A DNA stretch of 60,476 nucleotides, from positions 1 to 60,476 of the IMG/VR virus record IMGVR_UViG_3300021437_000022. One strand, given 5' to 3'. Below are positions 47,232 to 55,427 of the stretch, piece after piece. The notes beneath the pieces are model-generated. The model ran no database searches. It was not told where the DNA came from and worked only from the letters and a program-made list of their open reading frames with translations. Source of the stretch: a virus. The translations under genes were made by a program, and so were the position numbers. Position 1 is the first letter of the stretch; each line of letters opens with the position of its first letter.

Positions 47232-49303
47232 TATCGTATTCCTCGGCGAGACGAGTAATGCATCGTGATGGAATTCAGCGTGTAGGGCTGAACATAGTTT
47301 GATGAGGACGAAATGCGCAAGGCAATGTTCTCGGCGGTGCCTGTCAATTCCAGCTCAGTCGGCTGCAAAGTTGACCCATCCCAGAAGAAATTGTCCCAAG
47401 AGAAAGCGTCCCAGTACGCCGACTGCAGCGCCGCGGCGTAGAACGTCGAAGGCGAAGACTCGTATTGCGAAGTCGCGTACGCCGTATCGTAGGCAAACGA
47501 AAACCCGATGTAGCCCACGCCTTGAATTTCGAGACTGGCTTTGCGGAAGCGCTTGAGCGTGCGCGCGTCGCCCATCGCATTGTAGGTGAACGTCAGGTTC
47601 GCCACGATCGCCGCACCGTCGAAACTGGTGCCGGTGTCGAGCTGATACACGAACCCATTTGTGCTGCCGAAGAAGGCAGTCTCGGCGCCAGTGGTGTTCT
47701 GGCCTTCCGTGATGCACGACACGGGGTTGGGAAACAATACCGGCATCGCCCCCAGGAATTCATCATTGTTGATGGTCAGGTACAACCCATACCCATCACT
47801 GAAAAATACGCGGTACTGCGACTTCTCATGGTTGATCGACGCATCTACGCCAAGCGTGCGGCGCGTTTGAATGAACGGCCGCAAGGCGAAGGTCAACTGT
47901 GCAGAGTCGAAGTTGCCGTAGTTCAAGGACGCCTTGAGGGAATTCACCCCACGAGAATCCAGGAAGTAGGTGTCGCTCATGGTGGCCGACGTGCGGAAGT
48001 AGGTACCTGTACCGGTATTGTAAGGAACCAGATTCCATGTCGTGGAAGAGGTTCCGTACAAAATGAAGGTGTTGTTCTGGCAGGCCACCATCATCGCGCC
48101 CGTGGCTTGGCTGCCAGGAAGTTCGATCAAGTCGGTCACGTCTTCAGGCAGGCCGCCCACTTCGCCGGCGCCCGTGACGACTTGCCATTGATAAGGCAAC
48201 CCAAGAGAACTGAACTGCAGAGATTGCTTGAACCCCATGAAGAGGTAGTTCTTGTGAGGTGAGATCACCTTGGGGGTATCAGGAGAGTTGCCCGTCGCGA
48301 TCGGTACATAAGTGGTGCCATCAAACTCGAACCCGCGATTGACACCGTCAGCGCCGTACGCCTTGGCGTTCTGGCTTCCCCCGAGTGCGGTCCCTGACCC
48401 GCTCACCACACCCTTCACCATGTAATACGTGCCGCCTGGGAGTGGCGCGATTTGAACTTGCGCGCCAGAACCAGTGGCGCAATTGGTGGCGCCCACCTTG
48501 ATAGTTTCGCCAGCGGTGAACGTTCCCGTTGTCGAAGAGAGAATCAGTCGCCCTGCGGCGGTAGAGCCCCACACCCCAGACTGCAGGACTGCGCGAGCAA
48601 CGATGCCCGTGGCGCCGGAAGTTCCGCCTGTAACGGTGGCGCCATCATTGATCTGCACCAGTCCGGCCGTGAAAGAGAGTTCCTTGCCGTAGGCGACCTG
48701 CGTCCATCCGGAGGACGTGCTCTTGTAAAGGTTGCATACTGTCGCGCCAATATTGTCGCGGAAAGCGTAAACCGTTCCGTTCAGATTGATGACGCCTCGA
48801 ATAGGACCACTGCCTGGGACGGCGAGGATCGCAGGGCGGTAAATGTCGGCGGCTGCAGCGGCGTATCGTGCCTGTTGCAATGACGTTCCGCCTCCACCCA
48901 GCGACGAGATCGTGCCGATGGTCGTGACGCCGACCTTGAAAGCTTCTCCACTCAAAAAGGTTCCGGTGGCTTTTGTGTACACGACGACGTTGGGAAGAAC
49001 CGTGATATCGATGTAGCACACGGTTGCGGAAGCCAGGGAGGTGCCACCGGTAATGACGTTGCCTACCGCCAGACCCGTGACCGAGGATGCTTGAAACATT
49101 GCGGCAACGGCCGCTGAAGGGGATGCCTGACCATCGAAGCGCTCGTAGCCCGCGATGCGCGAGTACCCGCCAGTGATGGAGACTTCGTAATTGAGCGCGT
49201 CCCTCAGAACCCCAGGCTCAAGCTTCAGCAGAGGCGTGACAAGGTCAAGGCCGCCTTTGCAGTCGATGACCTTGTGCCGAACTGTGGACCAGTTGTCGGC
49301 CAT
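47231..49303 (-). CDS. Tail hub/nozzle-like structural protein
   Basis: The 690-residue product starts at ATG 49303 (1 nt from the previous gene). It opens with IDCKGGLDLVTPLLKLEPG, LRDALNYEVSITGGYSRIAG and YERFDG. That opening is typical of a widespread podoviral tail protein similar in place to P22 gp10/T7 gp12-type nozzle proteins. The rest is beta-rich (propeller-like repeats about 230-430). A start at 49330 would overlap the upstream gene and is less likely. Confidence 0.82.
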   Translation of the reverse strand: MADNWSTVRHKVIDCKGGLDLVTPLLKLEPGVLRDALNYEVSITGGYSRIAGYERFDGQASPSAAVAAMFQASSVTGLAVGNVITGGTSLASATVCYIDITVLPNVVVYTKATGTFLSGEAFKVGVTTIGTISSLGGGGTSLQQARYAAAAADIYRPAILAVPGSGPIRGVINLNGTVYAFRDNIGATVCNLYKSTSSGWTQVAYGKELSFTAGLVQINDGATVTGGTSGATGIVARAVLQSGVWGSTAAGRLILSSTTGTFTAGETIKVGATNCATGSGAQVQIAPLPGGTYYMVKGVVSGSGTALGGSQNAKAYGADGVNRGFEFDGTTYVPIATGNSPDTPKVISPHKNYLFMGFKQSLQFSSLGLPYQWQVVTGAGEVGGLPEDVTDLIELPGSQATGAMMVACQNNTFILYGTSSTTWNLVPYNTGTGTYFRTSATMSDTYFLDSRGVNSLKASLNYGNFDSAQLTFALRPFIQTRRTLGVDASINHEKSQYRVFFSDGYGLYLTINNDEFLGAMPVLFPNPVSCITEGQNTTGAETAFFGSTNGFVYQLDTGTSFDGAAIVANLTFTYNAMGDARTLKRFRKASLEIQGVGYIGFSFAYDTAYATSQYESSPSTFYAAALQSAYWDAFSWDNFFWDGSTLQPTELELTGTAENIALRISSSSNYVQPYTLNSITMHYSSRRGIR

Positions 49304-49304
49304 G

Positions 49305-49991
49305 TCAAGCCAATGCAGGGCCGGATACAAGCGCCGGGGTTTGTTCCCGAAGGAAGACGGGCCAGAGTTTGTTTCGAGCCTTCTGGGCGCGGGTATCCAC
49401 CTCAGGCGCGGACTCGAACGCCGCGTAGGCGCTCATGGCGTCGTACACCAGAAGCATGTGGAACCGGGTGGGAATCGCAGGTGTATCCGTGTCTGCGGAG
49501 AGCACGACCGGACTGGAGAAGTATTCTCCCGTGATGACGTACGGCTGATCGGGGGTCATCCCCAAGGCCAAGTGCTTCTCCGGCGTCACCGAAACCTGCA
49601 CCGGCCGCGAGTAGTTCGTGCGCATCGCGCCGAACTGGTAGAGGTTGCGGAAGCTATCCCACGGCTCGAACCCAAGACGATATTCGTCGGCAAGTGCGGA
49701 ACCCACGGTCGAACAACGGAAGCTATCCACTTTGAAGTTGGCAAAGTCGGAAAGAGACAAAGGCGTCAACGCGGGGTCGTATTCCCACTGGTTGGCCACC
49801 GTGGTGAACTGCAGGTTCTTGCGCAAGAAAATCCAATCCTCGCGCAAGGACTGCAGGTCACTCCAGGCTTGCTGAATCCAATTGTAGAATCGCTTCGACT
49901 CTACAGAAGTCAAAGAGGAGAGCGTCGAAAGATCGCTGCCTTGCACGCCGCATTCCTGGCGCGCCCGATTGACCAATTGAAGGAAATTCAT
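49305..49991 (-). CDS. Head-tail adaptor-like protein
   Basis: The 228-residue product begins MNFLQLVNRARQECGVQGSD and includes KRFYNWIQQAWSDLQSLRED, then a beta-rich part (VTPEKHLALGMTPDQPYVIT) and a helical end. The plan (short helical N-terminus, beta centre) matches phage adaptor proteins that join portal and nozzle. It overlaps its upstream neighbour by 1 nt. Confidence 0.78.
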   Translation of the reverse strand: MNFLQLVNRARQECGVQGSDLSTLSSLTSVESKRFYNWIQQAWSDLQSLREDWIFLRKNLQFTTVANQWEYDPALTPLSLSDFANFKVDSFRCSTVGSALADEYRLGFEPWDSFRNLYQFGAMRTNYSRPVQVSVTPEKHLALGMTPDQPYVITGEYFSSPVVLSADTDTPAIPTRFHMLLVYDAMSAYAAFESAPEVDTRAQKARNKLWPVFLREQTPALVSGPALA

Positions 49992-50410
49992 TACGCAGGC
50001 TCATTCAGGATGTGGGAAATCCACTCGCGGCCCTTGGGGTTCTCGTCCTTGAGAACCTCGAACGGATACACCAGACCAGAGCGCGGGATCATTTCCATGC
50101 GGTCCGGCTCCGAAGGGTTCACCATGCGTTGGTTGTACTTGGTCTCTTTCATGCGGGCCAAGACTTCCACAAACTTGCGCTTCACCGTCGTGGTGACGCC
50201 GCGGGCAATCGGTTGATTCACACCGTTGCAGTTGATCGTGGCGATCTGCTGCAGATTCTCGTCAGAGGTCTCGTGCAGGCGGATCGTGACCGGCTCATTC
50301 ATGAAAGCATCCGAAGCCACCAGCTCGCGCAGGTCCACGTTGGCCGCTACCGGCTCAATCAAGGATTCTTCCTCGCGGACCGTGACCGCCGGCCTATTGA
50401 TGTTCGCCAT
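49991..50410 (-). CDS. Conserved structural protein
   Basis: The 139-residue product starts at ATG 50410 after GGAGAAGAGAT, just past a terminator. It has EESLIEPVAANVDLRELVAS, RLHETSDENLQQIATINCNG and KETKYNQRMVNPSEPDRMEM. No catalytic motif. Position among capsid and tail genes suggests a virion role; family not recognised. Confidence 0.75.
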   Translation of the reverse strand: MANINRPAVTVREEESLIEPVAANVDLRELVASDAFMNEPVTIRLHETSDENLQQIATINCNGVNQPIARGVTTTVKRKFVEVLARMKETKYNQRMVNPSEPDRMEMIPRSGLVYPFEVLKDENPKGREWISHILNEPA

Positions 50411-50432
50411 ATCTCTTCTCCAGGTTGACAAC

Positions 50433-50475
50433 AAAAAAGCGGGCAGCCCCTAGGTACACTCCCGGAAGCCGCCCG
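50433..50475 (-). terminator. Intrinsic terminator between head and tail genes
   Basis: CGGGCGGC (50475-50468 on the minus strand) pairs with GCTGCCCG (50447-50440), one G-U pair, followed by TTTTTT. It follows the 146-residue gene and precedes the tail genes, so it may set a head-to-tail expression ratio. Confidence 0.85.
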
Positions 50476-50487
50476 ATCAAAATAAAA

Positions 50488-50928
50488 TTACTGCGCAGTG
50501 CCCGGCAGCAAGCTGCAATCGCGGTATACCGCGGTCACACCGGCGGCGGACAGCGCCGTGGTGCCAGGAACAAACGTGGCGGCCGAGTTGGTCGAGAGGA
50601 TGATCAAACCAATCAAGGCAACTGCGCCACGCATGGCCGGGGGCGGGGCCAAATCCGTGGACGCCACAACTGCACCCGAGGTGACAGTCAGAGCACCAGC
50701 GGTGTCCACCCAAACGGCGTAGGCCACCTTCTGGTTGATCGCCAGGGACGGCAAACCGAAACCGGTGAGCACGTTGTTGTCGATTGCGGCACGAGTCTTG
50801 AAGACGCCGTCAATCGTGTAGGTCACGGAGTTGGCGGTCTTGTAGGTCGTGGTCGTGGTACCGATGGCAAGGCCGCCGGCGGTGAAGGTGAAATTGCCAC
50901 CGTTTGCTTCTTCGAGGTTCTGTGCCAT
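50488..50928 (-). CDS. Small virion protein (decoration/fibre-like)
   Basis: The 146-residue product is beta-rich, with Thr/Ala/Gly strands (NFTFTAGGLAIGTTTTTYKT, YAVWVDTAGALTVTSG) and a hydrophobic RGAVALIGLIILSTNSAATF stretch. Its place just after the capsid gene suggests a head decoration protein. No named family. Confidence 0.7.
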   Translation of the reverse strand: MAQNLEEANGGNFTFTAGGLAIGTTTTTYKTANSVTYTIDGVFKTRAAIDNNVLTGFGLPSLAINQKVAYAVWVDTAGALTVTSGAVVASTDLAPPPAMRGAVALIGLIILSTNSAATFVPGTTALSAAGVTAVYRDCSLLPGTAQ

Positions 50929-50940
50929 TTGGCGCTCCTG

Positions 50941-51150
50941 TTAAGGTTGGGTGTTCAGCGTTGCCAGGGTCGTCGTCGGGGCCGCGGAGTTCGAGGCGCC
51001 CGTGGTGATGCCACTGTGCACGTGAGTGTTCAATTGCGTTTGAAGCGCGACCAAGTCGGCTTGGATCGCCACGATCAATTGGTACAAATGGTAATTCGAT
51101 TGACCCGGCGACATGCCGCCTACGACGCGCTGCTTGACTGATTCAGCCAT
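50941..51150 (-). CDS. Small virion protein with NTHVHSG motif
   Basis: The 69-residue product has a helix (NYHLYQLIVAIQADLVALQT) followed by LNTHVHSGITTGAS. The L-N-T-H-x-H-SG motif is a repeated signature of phage trimeric fibre or spike tips, where the His pair can bind a metal ion. It lies between capsid and decoration genes. Confidence 0.7.
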   Translation of the reverse strand: MAESVKQRVVGGMSPGQSNYHLYQLIVAIQADLVALQTQLNTHVHSGITTGASNSAAPTTTLATLNTQP

Positions 51151-51169
51151 GAGGTTCTCCGGTTGAGAA

Positions 51170-51191
51170 GAGGCCGGTGTTACCCGGCCTC
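51170..51191 (-). terminator. Hairpin after capsid gene, weak terminator
   Basis: GAGGCCGG pairs with CCGGCCTC around a 6-nt loop and is followed on the minus strand by TTCTC only. It could be an attenuating terminator or an mRNA 3'-protecting hairpin after the highly expressed capsid gene. Confidence 0.55.
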
Positions 51192-51197
51192 ATTCAA

Positions 51198-52256
51198 TTA
51201 CAGGGCGGTGACCGCGGCTTCGATACGCGCCATCCAGGCTTCATTCAGGCGCACCGAAGCGAACCAGCAAGAAGCACCGACGTAGCCGAACTGACCAAGC
51301 GGGTTGGCATGGGACTTCAGCTTGGCCGGCAGGATCGTCGGGCTGATGGCGGACATGCCCTTCAGCGCCACTTGACCCCAGGCGTCCTCACCGATGACCA
51401 CGAACGGATACACGTCCACGTTGGCACCGGCAACGCTGAGCGAGCCGTTCAGCGTGGCAGAGCCAGAGGCCAGGAACGGAGCGAACAGCGGCGAGCTGAT
51501 AAAGCGGAAGTCTTCCACCGCGCCGAATTCACGATCGTGGATCGGCTTGAAGGAACCGTATTCTTCCACCTTCGTGAAGCCCGGCAGGTTGCGGCAGTCG
51601 GCTACGGCGTCCGTGTGCACGAAGACGATGAACGCAGGTTGAATGGCACGGGTATTGAAGTTGACCCCCGGAGCCAGACGCGAGGTGACACGACGTGCGC
51701 GGTTGGATTCCAGCGTACGTGCGGCCTTGCGCAGCGTGTTCAACGAGATCACGGTGTTCACCGCGGCACGCGAGGCGCCGTTGGTGTAAAGCACCGTCGA
51801 GCCGGCCTTGAGCACGCCGTAACGAATGAGTTCCATGACTTCCGCCATGGTCTCGCCCGTCAGCTTTTGCATCTCGGTCGGGATATCGTCTTCATACAGC
51901 GACTCGGTCTTCGATGTGAACTTGAAGAGCAGACCGAACTGTTGCAGGGTCACACTCACGTCTTGAAACGAAATCGTGTTGGCCGTCGGCGTGGCGCCTT
52001 CACCCAATACGAAGTTGTTCGCCACGATGTTCGGCGCGCCGGCATAGCGTTGCGTACCTTCAATCGTGGTACCCGTCGTGGTGGCGCCGAAGGGCAGCGT
52101 GCGGCGGAACACCAGAGTGTCCGTCGAGTTCAGAGGCATTTCCTTCTGGGTGCCGAAGTCACCAAGAACGGTAATGGGTTGGGCATGGTCCAGCATGCCT
52201 TGTGCAGCGCGGATGAGGTTCCGCGATGCTTGGGTCGTATAACCTTGAAAGGCCAT
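51198..52256 (-). CDS. Major capsid protein, N4-gp56 family
   Basis: The 352-residue product has the N4-gp56 capsid pattern: TPTANTISFQDVSVTLQQFG (about residue 89 on), KFTSKTESLYEDDIPTEMQK, ELIRYGVLKAGSTVLYTNG, AFIVFVHTDAVADCRNLPG and EFGAVEDFRFISSPLF. An HK97-type fold is expected. Terminators or hairpins on both sides fit high separate expression. Preceded by the scaffold gene. Confidence 0.92.
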   Translation of the reverse strand: MAFQGYTTQASRNLIRAAQGMLDHAQPITVLGDFGTQKEMPLNSTDTLVFRRTLPFGATTTGTTIEGTQRYAGAPNIVANNFVLGEGATPTANTISFQDVSVTLQQFGLLFKFTSKTESLYEDDIPTEMQKLTGETMAEVMELIRYGVLKAGSTVLYTNGASRAAVNTVISLNTLRKAARTLESNRARRVTSRLAPGVNFNTRAIQPAFIVFVHTDAVADCRNLPGFTKVEEYGSFKPIHDREFGAVEDFRFISSPLFAPFLASGSATLNGSLSVAGANVDVYPFVVIGEDAWGQVALKGMSAISPTILPAKLKSHANPLGQFGYVGASCWFASVRLNEAWMARIEAAVTAL

Positions 52257-52277
52257 TTGGCGCTCCTAGATAGTGGG

Positions 52278-53159
52278 TCAGTACCCTCGTTGCGCTTTCA
52301 GCTTTTCACGCCGATTCGCTTCAAGGTTCCAAAGTTCAGTGGGGTCAAGTTCTTCCTCGCCTCGTGAGACGGGGACGTTCGACCGAGAAGGTGTTCCTGC
52401 GGCAGCGGCGAGTCGCGACTGACGTTCCTGCTTTACCTGTGGCGCCGGCTTTGCCTGACTCGTCTTGAACGAATCGAGCAACTTGATCGCATCCGAAGCA
52501 TCCTCACTGATCGCAAGAGTCTTCATCGCATCGTTCTGCGCGGCGAGCCACGAGTTGAACGCAGGCGTGTTGACTGTTTGCTTCCATCCTGAGTGCTTAT
52601 TTTCGACCAAAATTTCCGAGACTTTGCGAAGCATTCCTGCCTCACCTGAAGCCAAACGGGCTGCAACGAGTTCGTCGATCTTTGAAGGATCAACTTCGCC
52701 AGCGCGCAAGCCACTCAGGCGTGCATCGACAAAAGCTTCCATCGCCCGGCCCCATTCAGGGAAGTCGGACTTCAACTGCTCCCATTCCTCCGGGTTGGCG
52801 GCAGCCTTGCTAATCTCTTTCTGACTCGGTGCAGCCGAGGAAATTTCCTGGGCCTTCTTCGACTCAGCGAGTTCGCGCTGAAATGCTGCCACCCGACCTT
52901 CGGCGGACTTGAGTTGATGCATCATTTGAGAATTGGCGTTTGCAAGCTGGTCAATCTGCTCCAGCTTTGCGCGCACCGCGGCTGATACTCCCGCGTACGG
53001 GTCTTCCTGATCCACTGGTGTAGTGGGGGGTGTTTCCGGTTTCTCCAACAGGGCCGGTTCCGGCGCTGTCTTCTCTTCCGTTATCGGCTCACCGTTATCG
53101 CGTGCCGCCGACTCCTGGTCCCACATTGCCTGCAGATCGTTCTCTTGTGATTCAGCCAT
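52278..53159 (-). CDS. Scaffold protein
   Basis: The 293-residue product is highly charged and helical, with acidic, Pro-rich N-terminus (EEKTAPEPALLEKPETPPTT), central coiled coil (QIDQLANANSQMMHQLKSAE on) and a basic C-terminal end (RREKLKAQRGY). It lies directly before the capsid gene, the usual scaffold position. ATG 53159 chosen; a longer form runs into the upstream terminator. Confidence 0.85.
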   Translation of the reverse strand: MAESQENDLQAMWDQESAARDNGEPITEEKTAPEPALLEKPETPPTTPVDQEDPYAGVSAAVRAKLEQIDQLANANSQMMHQLKSAEGRVAAFQRELAESKKAQEISSAAPSQKEISKAAANPEEWEQLKSDFPEWGRAMEAFVDARLSGLRAGEVDPSKIDELVAARLASGEAGMLRKVSEILVENKHSGWKQTVNTPAFNSWLAAQNDAMKTLAISEDASDAIKLLDSFKTSQAKPAPQVKQERQSRLAAAAGTPSRSNVPVSRGEEELDPTELWNLEANRREKLKAQRGY

Positions 53160-53175
53160 GGTGTGTACAACCCTC

Positions 53176-53204
53176 AAAAAGAAAAAGCCACTCGAAAGTG
53201 GCTT
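53176..53204 (-). terminator. Intrinsic terminator upstream of scaffold
   Basis: AAGCCACT pairs with AGTGGCTT around TTCG (53185-53204), followed on the minus strand by TTTCTTTTT. A scaffold-capsid transcript must start between here and 53159 or arise from readthrough. Confidence 0.88.
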
Positions 53205-53228
53205 CAGCAATGACAAAGCGGATCAATC

Positions 53229-53438
53229 TCAGATGATCGGCTTTATCCCCTCGGATCGAGCTGCCGCGTTTGGCAGGTCGATGAATTTTCGTAGTTGTCT
53301 TATCTCGCCCCGCAAGGCCGCGGTCTGTTCGGCAGTAAGCTCGAACGCCTCGTTGGCTTTGCGCTTTTTGGCGAGTTCTTCTTCGGCCCACTTGAGAAGC
53401 TGGTGCCAAGCGTCAGATTGAAAGATAACTAGGTTCAT
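53229..53438 (-). CDS. Small helical protein upstream of scaffold
   Basis: The 69-residue product is a charged helix (WAEEELAKKRKANEAFELTA, then LRGEIRQLRKFIDL). ATG 53438 is a guess, as no strong ribosome site is seen; GTG 53489 would add 17 residues. Function unknown. Confidence 0.55.
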   Translation of the reverse strand: MNLVIFQSDAWHQLLKWAEEELAKKRKANEAFELTAEQTAALRGEIRQLRKFIDLPNAAARSEGIKPII

Positions 53439-53493
53439 ATTTTGGGCGTAATGATCCGAGGGGGAGTGTAAGTCGCTTTTGCAGACCACGCAA

Positions 53494-54723
53494 CTACTGT
53501 GCCCATGACACCCACTTTTTGTCTTTTGTTACAGAAGAATCTCGGGTGTCATCCACATTCACGGCCATGCGGAAAGTGATCCCTTGGTCGGGGTGAGTCA
53601 ACCACAAGGCTTGCCTGGGCGGCTCGAATCCGAAGTTGTTGGCCATGGCGTATTCGTTGTATCCACACAAAGAACCGTTGACTACGAGGCGCTCCAGTTG
53701 AATGAGTTGGTGCCAGTGTCCCAGAAGCATCGTGTCATAGGACATGCCGATCTGGCCGTTACGCGACCGCTTCTTATGGTCGCCTCGGATGATGGGGCCA
53801 AGTGCGCCGATGACCCCATCGCCACCGCGGAACTGATCCCCATGGGTGAGCAAATACCGATAGCCGAAAACGGAGAAGAGAGCGTCGGCGCCATCAGGGA
53901 TGTGGAACTGCACGCGCTTGTCCCCCTCGAACCGCTTCGCCAGGAACTGGTAAAGCAACCAATCGAAGCTTGTGAAGTTCCGACCCTTCGCTCGAATCTT
54001 GTGCGTATCTCGGCCGTGATTCCCAGTGACACAAGGAAGGAACACTTGACCAAACTTGTCGCGAAGCGTCTCAATAACCCAGACCAGTACGCCGTACAGA
54101 TCGATGACGCAGGCCATGATCTCTTTTTCATTTGTCGCCACCAATTCGTCGTGGATATCCCCGCTCACCATGTCACCCCCAAGCACTACCACGATGCCTG
54201 GATAGGAAGGGTTGGCGATGTGGTGGAAGCACAGCGAGATCGTTTTCTCCACCAAGGTCTTGTATCTGCGGTGGGCGATCGCGATGTTGTACTCGTTCAC
54301 ATTGTTGATCTGCGCGGGGTCGATGATCTCGCCGTGATGCGTATCCGAGATAAAAAGCGTCGGTACTCCTGGGGATTTACCGGCTTTTGGTGTCACCAAC
54401 CATTTTGGAATTGGCTTCTCGGAAGTATCCAATTTCAGAATGGTCTTCTTGACGTATTCATCAGAAAGCGTGGATTCCTTCATCAACTTGATCGATAGCT
54501 CAAGTTCTTGAATGCGATCCTGGGCTTCCGCGGAAAAATCTTCCACGGCCTTCTTCCTCGCCACGCCCAATCTTTCTTGATGCAGTTTTGATTCTGAGAA
54601 GCGGGTGGCTAGGGTGCTGCGGCTCAACCCCATCTCTCGGGCGGCTGCCGAGACACTGCCATACTTTTCAACTTGCGCCAGTGTCTGGCGCATGACGCTA
54701 TCGGATAAGGGCTTTGCTGCCAC
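53494..54723 (-). CDS. HTH-fused metallophosphoesterase
   Basis: The 409-residue product has an N-terminal helix-turn-helix (VEKYGSVSAAAREMGLSRST, residues 18-37) and a C-terminal calcineurin-like phosphoesterase with D127-x-H129, GGDMVSGD (D184, D189), GNHGR (N235, H236), LTHGDQF and GHWHQ. All five metal-site motifs are present. Role unknown; DNA end processing linked to packaging is possible. It starts 26 nt inside the upstream protease gene. Confidence 0.88.
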   Translation of the reverse strand: MAAKPLSDSVMRQTLAQVEKYGSVSAAAREMGLSRSTLATRFSESKLHQERLGVARKKAVEDFSAEAQDRIQELELSIKLMKESTLSDEYVKKTILKLDTSEKPIPKWLVTPKAGKSPGVPTLFISDTHHGEIIDPAQINNVNEYNIAIAHRRYKTLVEKTISLCFHHIANPSYPGIVVVLGGDMVSGDIHDELVATNEKEIMACVIDLYGVLVWVIETLRDKFGQVFLPCVTGNHGRDTHKIRAKGRNFTSFDWLLYQFLAKRFEGDKRVQFHIPDGADALFSVFGYRYLLTHGDQFRGGDGVIGALGPIIRGDHKKRSRNGQIGMSYDTMLLGHWHQLIQLERLVVNGSLCGYNEYAMANNFGFEPPRQALWLTHPDQGITFRMAVNVDDTRDSSVTKDKKWVSWAQ

Positions 54724-55171
54724 GGAATCTCCCGGTCAAGGTAGGTAGTGCACTGGAGCTATCGACAGTGCAAGCGATTTCGACTGCACGGGTGGCCTTG
54801 ATTCCGCCGATATGACAGGCAAGCGCCGCCTGTGCTCCCGTTCCAATTGCGGTGGCATCCCCTGGGTACGGGATGAATAGCATTTCAACCAAGTCGAAAT
54901 ACGCGATGATGTTCTGCGACGAAAGAATGATGACTTCCGCCCCTTGCGATTTCTTGAGTATCTTTCCTTCCTTGGCATCCATCCCTCTCGACATCCACGA
55001 GATGAAAGCAAGGCAAGCTGTGTAATCCCCTGAGAATCCAGCGATGCATTCCCCAAACGAAGGAACCTGAATCGAAAACAATTTCTTGACTGGTGCGGCG
55101 TCTGGGCCGCTGCTCATGCGGCTGTCGGCCACAATGACCTTGTCTCTTGACGACGCGAGGACGGTCGTCAT
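54698..55171 (-). CDS. HslV/proteasome-like Ntn-hydrolase
   Basis: The 157-residue product starts MTTVLASSRDKVIVADSRMS. Removal of Met would expose Thr as in HslV. D16, K29/K30, GFSG (45-48, like GFAG) and AIGTGA (108-113, like AIGSGG) occur at spacings expected for an N-terminal-nucleophile hydrolase. No partner ATPase is seen in the genome. Position before scaffold and capsid suggests a role in head maturation, which is inference. Confidence 0.82.
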   Translation of the reverse strand: MTTVLASSRDKVIVADSRMSSGPDAAPVKKLFSIQVPSFGECIAGFSGDYTACLAFISWMSRGMDAKEGKILKKSQGAEVIILSSQNIIAYFDLVEMLFIPYPGDATAIGTGAQAALACHIGGIKATRAVEIACTVDSSSALPTLTGRFRGSKALIR

Positions 55172-55172
55172 G

Positions 55173-55427
55173 CTACTTGTCTTGCTTTGAGTCCAGCTTG
55201 TCCAGGATGCGTTCGAGGGTTCGATTGATCGAGCTGAACCCTTCTTTCAATTCATCACGCCGGGCGTATGTCTCCGGAAGGTCTTCTTTCAGCTTGATCA
55301 TCCTCGCGTTGGTCTCATTCAATTCCGCTTTCACTTCGCGGTTTGAGTCCCATAGGATTTTCATGATCCACCCCATCAATCCGCCGACGCACATCATCAA
55401 GGCATCAATGATCCGAATGCTATCCAT
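55173..55427 (-). CDS. Membrane-anchored coiled-coil protein
   Basis: The 84-residue product has one membrane helix (IIDALMMCVGGLMGWIMKIL, residues 5-24) and a charged coiled coil (VKAELNETNARMIKLKEDLP, SSINRTLERILDKLD). This is the plan of spanin-like or holin-associated proteins, but its place among head genes argues for caution. Overlaps its upstream neighbour by 1 nt. Confidence 0.65.
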   Translation of the reverse strand: MDSIRIIDALMMCVGGLMGWIMKILWDSNREVKAELNETNARMIKLKEDLPETYARRDELKEGFSSINRTLERILDKLDSKQDK

